Assembly (NCBI GenBank): GCA_964609085.1
Contig: CAZSRZ010000105.1
Span: forward strand, 1 to 18,428
From: JANPLG01 sp964609085
GTDB taxonomy: Bacteria; Armatimonadota; SYMT01
Reading direction: 5' to 3'
Length of the DNA: 18,428 nucleotides
Under the pieces are notes generated by a model. It did no database searches. It was not told the DNA's origin and saw nothing but the letters and a program-made list of their open reading frames with translations. Both the position numbers and the translations under genes were made by a program. Shown here in pieces: positions 1 to 5,852 of this stretch. Position 1 is the stretch's first letter. The number at the start of each line of letters is the position of its first letter.

Positions 1-87
1 GCGTCCCGCGTGCCTTCGGCCGGGTGCTGGACCGGGATCCTCATCCACGGGTCTCGAGCACGGACTCAATCGGCCGCTGCTTCGGCG

Positions 88-100
88 GTAGGTTACCTAC
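88..100. repeat. 13-nt dyad, possible operator
   Basis: The sequence GTAGGTTACCTAC is a perfect inverted repeat of six-base arms around one central base. It is AT-richer than its surroundings and lies in non-coding DNA 44 bp upstream of a minus-strand ATG at the left edge. A regulator binding site is a reasonable guess, but no cognate protein can be named. Confidence 0.35.
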
Positions 101-135
101 GCTCCCTCACGGTCGCGGCTCAGCTCAGGCGTGGC

Positions 136-161
136 GGTCGTCGAGGGCCTTGGTCGTCGAG
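136..161. repeat. Pair of 10-nt direct repeats, 16 bp period
   Basis: GGTCGTCGAG occurs at 136-145 and identically at 152-161, separated by six bases. Identical direct repeats in non-coding DNA can be tandem sites for a DNA-binding protein. In such GC-rich sequence a chance origin cannot be excluded. Confidence 0.35.
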
Positions 162-265
162 CGCAACGCGGACGCCGCAGCTACGCCCGCGCACCCAGGG
201 CCGAGTCGCGCATCCAGGGCTGCGTGCGCGGGAGGCGGGCGGTGCGTCGCTCTGTCTCGCTGCGG

Positions 266-712
266 TCAGGCCCCGCGGTTTTCGGTCGGCTCCCGGGGGA
301 TGACGAGCATCTCGGTGAATCCAGCTAGTGAGTCAGGTCGCTCCCCGATCGGTTCTCCGGCCGCGGTCACCCAGGCATGGCCGGACCACTCCCCGTCCCG
401 CTGGACTAGCCCAAGGTGCAGACGGGCCTCGATGCCGAGGCGGCGCAGGTAGCGCAGTCGCAGCAGGGAGAGGGGCAGACAGGTGAGCCGACGGCGCACG
501 ACGGGCGTTCGGGCAACCCACTCCACCGCGCCGAGCGCCGCTTCGGCCCGGCGGCGCTGCGCTTCGTCCGGCGCGGCCTCGGTGTCGGACCATCTCTCCG
601 CCATCTGCCGCGTCTCGTTGAACGGCTGGCGGCGGACTCGGGGCGGGAGGGTCAGTCCGGCGGCGAACCCCTCGACTGCTCCCGCGATCTTGTCCCACCA
701 ATGGTGTCTCAT
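266..712 (-). CDS. Lasso peptide B2-type leader peptidase (transglutaminase-like)
   Basis: This 148-aa protein matches the C-terminal catalytic half of McjB, the stand-alone B2 cysteine protease that removes the leader from lasso precursors. The papain/transglutaminase-like core is visible: Cys78 in TCLPLSL at the start of a helix, then YLRRLGIEARLHLGL, then His112 in GHAWV. The third triad position, twelve residues after the His as in McjB (Cys150, His182, Asp194), holds Glu124 rather than Asp. There is no PqqD-like recognition domain, so a separate B1 protein would be expected; none is visible in the window. The ATG overlaps the kinase stop (ATGA), showing translational coupling. The first 70 residues are weakly conserved and likely helical. 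It is the last gene of the operon. Confidence 0.85.
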   Translation of the reverse strand: MRHHWWDKIAGAVEGFAAGLTLPPRVRRQPFNETRQMAERWSDTEAAPDEAQRRRAEAALGAVEWVARTPVVRRRLTCLPLSLLRLRYLRRLGIEARLHLGLVQRDGEWSGHAWVTAAGEPIGERPDSLAGFTEMLVIPREPTENRGA

Positions 713-1623
713 CCCATCAGTTCCGCGATGAGCCGGGCCGCGGTGATGGGGTCCGAGCCGGAATCGAGGCGTCCGGCCGGCGTGCGGGCGAGGAGGCCCA
801 ATGTTCGGAAGTGCTCTCCTACCGTCTCGGCATCGCCGGGCAGCAAGGAGCACGGAATGATCCCCGAGAGCGCCTCCCGCGGGCCGACAGCCGTCCATGT
901 CGGCCGCCCGGCGGTGATCCTGGGAAAGACAATGAGACGGCAGGGCCTGGGTACGGCCGCAGCCTGAGCGTCCGCGCTGAGGGGACCGCGCAGCGCCGCG
1001 AAGCGTCGCACCGTGCCGGGTCGAAGGCGCGGCCGGCGCGGCCAGCCCATGGCCTCGGGGCGCTCGCCGCGGAGCAGGACCAGGTCGTCCGCCAGCAACG
1101 ACCATCCCAGCCGCATGAGTGCCGCGGCCAGCGTGGACTTGCCGGCACCGCTGAGCCCCACCAACAACACCGCCGCGGGAGCGCAAGCAGAAGGGGGTGC
1201 CGGCGGGACGCCAGCGTTCCCAGGGGGCACCATCATCGCCGCGTGGAGGGGGTGGCACCCTGGTCCGCGCAAGAGATACGGCAGGGCCGTGGCCATGGCG
1301 GCGGCCAGATCTCCCGCAGGCGCGCCTCCGGTCGGCTCAAGCAGCCGGATGGTGTCGCAATTCGGATCGACCTCAACCCGCAGTCCCGCGGGGGCCCTGA
1401 GCATCAGTCGCCCGCCGTCCAGACAGTAGCTAACGCCGGAGACGCCCTCCGTGAACGGCCCCTCGGGCGACTCAGCCGGTTCGAGTACGGCAATCGTCAA
1501 CGCGCGTCGCGCCGGGGTCGCTGCCGCCAGGGCAGGAGGCAGTTCGGCGAGCACGGCTCGCCGCAGCGGGCCCGGAGGCAGCCGCACCACAATCCTGAAA
1601 TCCCCGAAGCGACGCACCAACAC
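709..1623 (-). CDS. HPr-kinase-like protein of lasso clusters
   Basis: About 304 aa. The C-terminal half is an HPrK-type P-loop kinase domain: Walker A GLSGAGKST at residues 156-164, a preceding LHA segment with His127, and LLADDLVLL with the acidic pair Asp179-Asp180. Proteins of this family accompany lasso precursors; in the paeninodin cluster the homologue phosphorylates the precursor at its C-terminal Ser. The N-terminal half (1-120) is the usual poorly conserved domain of cluster kinases. The start is uncertain: no ATG precedes the domain after the precursor stop, and GTG (1623), TTG (1620) and GTG (1617) stand in a row with no clear Shine-Dalgarno. I chose the first, leaving 28 nt after the precursor. 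A Pro-rich insertion at about 133-149 just before Walker A coincides with a REP-like palindrome in the DNA. The stop overlaps the B2 start. Confidence 0.85.
   Translation of the reverse strand: MLVRRFGDFRIVVRLPPGPLRRAVLAELPPALAAATPARRALTIAVLEPAESPEGPFTEGVSGVSYCLDGGRLMLRAPAGLRVEVDPNCDTIRLLEPTGGAPAGDLAAAMATALPYLLRGPGCHPLHAAMMVPPGNAGVPPAPPSACAPAAVLLVGLSGAGKSTLAAALMRLGWSLLADDLVLLRGERPEAMGWPRRPRLRPGTVRRFAALRGPLSADAQAAAVPRPCRLIVFPRITAGRPTWTAVGPREALSGIIPCSLLPGDAETVGEHFRTLGLLARTPAGRLDSGSDPITAARLIAELMG
1196..1231. repeat. REP-like palindromic unit inside the kinase gene
   Basis: A 36-bp segment is bounded by six-base inverted arms (GGTGCC and GGCACC). Inside it is a second, near-perfect dyad in which GGGACGC faces GCGTTCCC across two bases. 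It encodes the GNAGVPPA-type part of a Pro/Gly/Ala-rich loop that has no counterpart expected in HPrK-like folds. Similar short palindromes translated as AGVPPA-like peptides are, as I recall, scattered through genomes of several environmental phyla. I cannot check copy number from this window. Confidence 0.45.
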
Positions 1624-1651
1624 GGGGCAGGCTCGCGGCGATCGTGCGGCT

Positions 1652-1870
1652 CTAGAAGCGGTTTCCGTCGCTATCCCGTTGATCCAGCATCCGCCGCAGG
1701 GTGTTCTGACGGATGTCGCCGTAGATCGTCCCCGAGCCGCGGATGTCGCGGAATCCACCGCCAGGACCTGTCCCGGTGCCGCGAGTCAGGTCCGCCACAC
1801 TGCCGATGTGCCGCAGTCGGGGCGTCTCGTAGGGGCGTCGGTCGTGAGGTTTTTCCGTGGCGGAGATCAA
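1652..1870 (-). CDS. Lasso-type RiPP precursor peptide
   Basis: This 72-aa peptide carries the lasso leader signature: Tyr14, Pro17, Leu19, Gly23 and Thr29 fit YxxPxLxxxGxxxxxT, the segment recognised by B1 (YxxPxL) with Thr at the -2 position of the cleavage site. The start is TTG at 1870, overlapping the TGA of the upstream protease gene (TTGA); no in-frame ATG lies before the leader motif. B2 would cut after Arg30. The remaining 42 residues begin GTGTGPGGGFRDIRG and contain DIR twice. The first acidic residue, Asp42, would be core position 12, too far for a classical 7-9-residue lasso ring. If Thr32 were the -2 residue, the core would start at Thr34 with Asp42 at position 9. The follower is long and Arg/Asp-rich, ending in RF rather than Ser. 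The leader call is firm; the mature structure is unknown. Confidence 0.78.
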   Translation of the reverse strand: MISATEKPHDRRPYETPRLRHIGSVADLTRGTGTGPGGGFRDIRGSGTIYGDIRQNTLRRMLDQRDSDGNRF

Positions 1871-4800
1871 AGGTTGAATCCATTGCCGCCGGAAGCGGCA
1901 TCGAAATAATATCCTGCGGTGGTCCACCGTGGGACGGAGTTTATCTCCGGCGGCAGCACGGTTGAAACGTCGATGTTCACCGAGGCGCCTGTGGTCAGTG
2001 TGCCCGCATTCCGCGGGAGTGGCACACCCGTGACCGGCTGCATGTAGATTCGGCGGAAACCGCTGAACGACGTTCCCTGGCCGAACAACGTTAGGCGCTG
2101 CAGGGTCGTGCGGAAGGCTGAGGCGCTGCCGTTGTTGTTCAGCGTCACGGTGGCGGTCAGCACGCGTGTGGTGCTGTTGAAGCTCCATGCGCCGACGGAG
2201 CTGAGCACATTCGGCCGTGTGCCGCCATTGCTCGTGACCGCCTCGCGCTGGTCTTCCTTCACATTGGCAGCTTCGTCGTAAGCTCGGACCACAACACGAT
2301 GCCGCCCGTTGGTGGCGCGCGTGGTATCCCAGCTCACCGAGTAGGGGCTGACTAGATCGACCCCTATCAACCGGTCATCTTCGTAGAGCTCCACGCGCTC
2401 GATGCGGTCGTTGTCGGTCGCCGTGGCCCCGATGGCCCGGACGCCGGAAACGACCTCCCCATCCGTGAGCCCGGTCATCGAGACGGTCGGTGGAGCGGTG
2501 TCGATCCAACCGCGGCCTTCCGTAAGGTCGCTGAAGACGCGCTGGTTGGTGGTCCAGGTGTAGATGCGGTCATTGAAGAGGACGAAGAACTCGTCGATGG
2601 CCCAGGCTCCCGCGCCGCTGGCGGTGTCGACCATCCGAATGAACCACGGAGTGGTGGAGCCGGGCGGCAGAAATGCATTCCCGGCGGCGTCCAGATCATC
2701 GCTCACCAGCCAGGAGCCTGCCGGGATCCCCGTGATGTCGAAGCTCTGAGAGAAGAGCGGGTTCAACGGGTCGGGACCGCAGCCGATGATGCAGGTGGTG
2801 AGATCGGCCGGTCGATTGTGGCTGAACCCAAAGACGACCTGACCGATCCCGGTCGCGCTCAGCGCCACGACGGCATCGGAGGTCTGCCCGCCGTAGCTGG
2901 CGCGGATCGTCGCGGAGGTGCCGCTGCTCGGCGCGGTGTAGAGCCCGGAGGCGCTGATGCTGCCGCCGCCGCTCACCACCGACCAGGTGGCTCCAGGAGT
3001 GGGGATGCCGTTGAAGGTGGCGGTGAATTGCACTTTCTGGCTCCGCCGCGCGGCGGCCGTGGACGGATGTACCTGCAGGGCGGACGTGAACGCCGGGTTG
3101 CCTCCGTAGATCACCAGGGCGTACGGTTGGGGCCCTTCGGGTACGTTGGGAGCGCTGATCGTCACGGTGTACGTGCCGGCGCTGGCCTGAACCGCGGTGA
3201 GGTTGATCCCCTCGACGTTGTTGGTGGTGTCGCCCCCCACCCCGGCCCCGTTGCCCCGAAAGGTCCCCGGCGGACCTGTGAGGGTGAGGCTCAGGTCATT
3301 GATGAGCTGCGGCACAACCGAGGGGTCGCCCGGGCGATCGTTGTAGACCAGGAAGACATTTAAAGGCGTCCCGGCGGTGATCGTGAAGCTGTAGCTGTCC
3401 GACTCTCCCACGGCCAGGCCGTTCTTCACGTCGGTGAACAGGAGGCGTGTGTTGGGCGCCCCACCGAGGGTTTGCGGCGCTAGAGACTTCTGCAGATCGA
3501 TCCGGCCCCAGCCCTCCACGTTGTTGGGGCGAGCCGCCATCTCCTGGGTGGCGCCTTCCCCGTACTGACCCGGCGCCATGTCCTGAGCTCCGGCCAGCAG
3601 GATCGCCTTGACCAGCGCTGAGGATGGCTCCACATGGCCCCGCACCTCCTGGAGATACTGGCGCACCAGCGCGCTCGTGCCGGCGGCGTGCGGGCATGCC
3701 ATGCTGGTGCCGCTCAGGTAGATGTAGTTCTCGTCAACGGGGCTGAGGCTGGTGGTGATGGCGCCGGGACCGTGGGCCAGCCGGCTGGCGGTCGGGTAGA
3801 CCTGGATGTCGTCGATGTCCGCGAAGACGGTGGTGTCCGTCCCGTTGGCCTGAAAGAACGTGAAACGAAACGCGAGGGCGCTTGATGCAGGGAAGCCTGA
3901 ATAGACGAACTCTAGCCAGGAGCCTGATGTGGTTCCCTGCAGGTCCTGGACCGGGGAGAAGGGGCCGCCGGAACCCGTCGTGGAGTACTCCACCCGCAGG
4001 AGGTTCGAGTCGTTCGTGTTGCACTTCACGAAGAAGCTGAGGGTCAGCGACTCCGGCACGGTGGCATTCACCGTCTGCGTGAGAGTGGTGCTGCCGGGGG
4101 CGCCGCTGGTGTTTTGCTGGTGACAGTGCCACACATTGCTGCCGGAGTGCGTGCCGCTGTTGCCGCCGTTACGGACCCAGCTCTGCACCCCGGCGCCGGC
4201 GGCCACGCTCCAGTTGCCGGCGGTTTCCACGTTGTCGTTGATCGGGCGGACCTGGGTCCGCATCGAAGCAATGAAGGTCCCCGGAGCGCAGATGTCCGGC
4301 CGGATGCGGTTGTCGTCGCACGGCCCGCGCGAACTGAAGGCGGCCATGCCCAGCGCGTTGTTGGCGATCAGGTCGTCCCGCACCGGATTGGTGGTGTATC
4401 CGAAAAGAGTGCTCCAACTCCAGGCGATCGCCGGGCGGCTGTTCTCAGAAGCTCCGACGCTGAGGCAGTTCTTGGCGACGCTGGGTGAACCCATGCTGTC
4501 GAGGTCGATGACGCCGTTCGCATTGGCGTCCACGCCGTCGTTGCCCGCCGCGAAGCAGAGGAGCATGTCCGGGTGGTCCCACATGAAGCGATCGAGGGTG
4601 TAGCAATCGAAATCGTACTCCCCGTTGGTCAGATGGCCCCAACTGTCGCTGTGGGTTCGCGCCCCGATATCGTAGGCGGATTGGAAGAGGCTGTAGATGT
4701 CCCCCAGAGACGCGAGCGCGCCGTTCGCGTTGACGAACGACTGCATCACCAACTGCGCCTCGGGCGCAGGGCCGGCGAAGCTGCCGGCGGGGTAGCTTAG

Positions 4801-5745
4801 CGTGGTGGGGCTGGAGCCGGACATCACCCCGTTTCCGAGGACACTGCCGGCGACGTGGGTGCCGTGGCCATCCGGATCGTTCCAGGTGCCGCGGTTGCCC
4901 CATATCTCGGCCGCCAGCACCCGCCCGCGCACATCGGGGTGCAATGTCCCGGCCGTGACGCCGAGGCCGACGCTGGCGTCGTCGCCGGTATCCAGACCGG
5001 TATCCGCGACGGCCACCACCTGGTTCGCGCCGTAGAGCCCGACCGACGTCCGCGCGGTATCCACGTTGGTGATGTCCGCGGCAACGTTGTTGTAGAGCCG
5101 CCGCACCGGCGTGGGCTCGATCCAGGAGACGCCGAAGGTCCGCGCTAGAGCCCGGAGGGTGCTGACGGGCACCAGGGCCCGCAGCATCGCCGCCCCCGAA
5201 TCGCTGCGGTCAACCACTGTGCCGCCCAGCCCGCGCACGCGACGCGCCACGCCGTCGAGATCCGAGGGCAGAAAGGTGAGTACGTTGACGGCCGCGTTCC
5301 CCCGCCGACGGTTGAAGGCAGGGCTGATGGCATAGTGGGGATGATACGGGACCACGGCGCGGACATTGGGCGCACGCCGCAGGCGGGCCACCCGGGCCCG
5401 GGGCATCCGCACCGAAAAGGCATTGTGCGGGACATAGCGCAAAATGCGGCCGCCCTGAAGCCAGATCGCAGACTTCCAGGCCGGCTGGATCGGCCCCTGG
5501 AACTGGACGATGTAATGTCCCAGGCCCTTCTGCTTGGGTTCCGCCCGATCGAACTCGCGGGCAGCGGCTTCCAGCGAGGCGTCGCCCGGCACGCGGGCTT
5601 CACCCTTCGCGGGATCGAAGGGACCGGTGACGCGCAGATGAATCGGCGCGGCGGACGGGCGTGCAGCCTCCGTCGGCGACAACCCTAGGATCACGCCGCA
5701 GCTTATCAGCACGAATACAGGCACGGCACGGCAACGAGCGTGCAT
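1867..5745 (-). CDS. Secreted S8 subtilisin-like protease, multidomain (second copy)
   Basis: 1292 aa. A signal peptide covers roughly residues 1-28. Residues 40-215 form a propeptide-like region (GHYIVQF, VPHNAFSVRMP). The S8 triad is Asp248 (VVAVADTG), His294 (DGHGTHVAG) and Ser681 (SGTSMACP), with oxyanion Asn402 (AAGNDG). A beta-sandwich-like insert (about 505-650) sits between the oxyanion Asn and the Ser. After it come a beta-rich module (765-880), an Ig-like Big domain (885-962), a P-domain-like module (968-1062), a second Ig-like domain (1083-1175) and a conserved C-terminal module (1176-1292). No membrane anchor is visible, so release outside the cytoplasm is likely. ATG at 5745 is chosen over TTG at 5748 because GGGAGG lies five bases upstream. 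The stop overlaps the precursor start, so this protease and the RiPP genes should be co-translated. It is a tandem paralogue of the upstream gene. Its substrate is unknown. Confidence 0.92.
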   Translation of the reverse strand: MHARCRAVPVFVLISCGVILGLSPTEAARPSAAPIHLRVTGPFDPAKGEARVPGDASLEAAAREFDRAEPKQKGLGHYIVQFQGPIQPAWKSAIWLQGGRILRYVPHNAFSVRMPRARVARLRRAPNVRAVVPYHPHYAISPAFNRRRGNAAVNVLTFLPSDLDGVARRVRGLGGTVVDRSDSGAAMLRALVPVSTLRALARTFGVSWIEPTPVRRLYNNVAADITNVDTARTSVGLYGANQVVAVADTGLDTGDDASVGLGVTAGTLHPDVRGRVLAAEIWGNRGTWNDPDGHGTHVAGSVLGNGVMSGSSPTTLSYPAGSFAGPAPEAQLVMQSFVNANGALASLGDIYSLFQSAYDIGARTHSDSWGHLTNGEYDFDCYTLDRFMWDHPDMLLCFAAGNDGVDANANGVIDLDSMGSPSVAKNCLSVGASENSRPAIAWSWSTLFGYTTNPVRDDLIANNALGMAAFSSRGPCDDNRIRPDICAPGTFIASMRTQVRPINDNVETAGNWSVAAGAGVQSWVRNGGNSGTHSGSNVWHCHQQNTSGAPGSTTLTQTVNATVPESLTLSFFVKCNTNDSNLLRVEYSTTGSGGPFSPVQDLQGTTSGSWLEFVYSGFPASSALAFRFTFFQANGTDTTVFADIDDIQVYPTASRLAHGPGAITTSLSPVDENYIYLSGTSMACPHAAGTSALVRQYLQEVRGHVEPSSALVKAILLAGAQDMAPGQYGEGATQEMAARPNNVEGWGRIDLQKSLAPQTLGGAPNTRLLFTDVKNGLAVGESDSYSFTITAGTPLNVFLVYNDRPGDPSVVPQLINDLSLTLTGPPGTFRGNGAGVGGDTTNNVEGINLTAVQASAGTYTVTISAPNVPEGPQPYALVIYGGNPAFTSALQVHPSTAAARRSQKVQFTATFNGIPTPGATWSVVSGGGSISASGLYTAPSSGTSATIRASYGGQTSDAVVALSATGIGQVVFGFSHNRPADLTTCIIGCGPDPLNPLFSQSFDITGIPAGSWLVSDDLDAAGNAFLPPGSTTPWFIRMVDTASGAGAWAIDEFFVLFNDRIYTWTTNQRVFSDLTEGRGWIDTAPPTVSMTGLTDGEVVSGVRAIGATATDNDRIERVELYEDDRLIGVDLVSPYSVSWDTTRATNGRHRVVVRAYDEAANVKEDQREAVTSNGGTRPNVLSSVGAWSFNSTTRVLTATVTLNNNGSASAFRTTLQRLTLFGQGTSFSGFRRIYMQPVTGVPLPRNAGTLTTGASVNIDVSTVLPPEINSVPRWTTAGYYFDAASGGNGFNL

Positions 5746-5750
5746 CAACG

Positions 5751-5756
5751 CCTCCC
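5751..5756 (-). promoter_or_regulatory. Shine-Dalgarno of second S8 gene
   Basis: GGGAGG on the minus strand lies five bases before ATG at 5745. This spacing favours the ATG over the adjacent TTG (5748) as the start. Confidence 0.7.
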
Positions 5757-5781
5757 AGAACCCAACCGCGGAGTCTAGTTG

Positions 5782-5810
5782 ATTATGTCGACGTTCAGGA
5801 TACCGGACAA
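5782..5810 (-). promoter_or_regulatory. Sigma70-like promoter for second protease and RiPP genes
   Basis: In the 107-nt gap between the two protease genes the minus strand carries TTGTCC (5810-5805; four of six match TTGACA), a 17-base spacer and CATAAT (5787-5782; five of six match TATAAT). It lies about 40 bp before the ATG at 5745. The AT-rich -10 stands out in a GC-rich region. It would let the second protease, precursor, kinase and B2 genes be transcribed apart from the trpD end of the locus. Confidence 0.5.
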
Positions 5811-5852
5811 GGGCCGTCAGGCACTCCCGCGGGCTCCGGAAGGCTCAAAGGG

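Larger units (their letters stand above)
1..265. other. Non-coding stretch after the RiPP operon, with short repeats
   Basis: No convincing gene is seen in either strand between the left edge and the stop codon of the B2 gene. Open frames here are short, lack ribosome binding sites and resemble no family. The stretch does hold several short repeats: a 13-nt dyad, a pair of identical 10-nt direct repeats 16 bp apart, and an imperfect 19-bp tandem repeat around 195-232. A minus-strand frame starting with ATG at 44 stays open to the left edge, but 14 codons are too few to judge. The gap suggests that the RiPP operon ends at the B2 gene and that a regulatory region for a further gene lies to the left. 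Confidence 0.55.

Noticed and set aside
1..44. Minus-strand frame from ATG at 44 (MRIPVQHPAEG...) running off the left edge
   Set aside because: Only 14 codons are visible, there is no Shine-Dalgarno and no family can be recognised. It may be the start of the next gene but cannot be supported.
1652..2188. Longer form of the precursor starting far inside the protease gene
   Set aside because: The extension is His/Arg-rich shadow sequence of the protease gene. The leader motif needs only the residues after the TTG at 1870, which overlaps the protease stop in the usual coupling manner.
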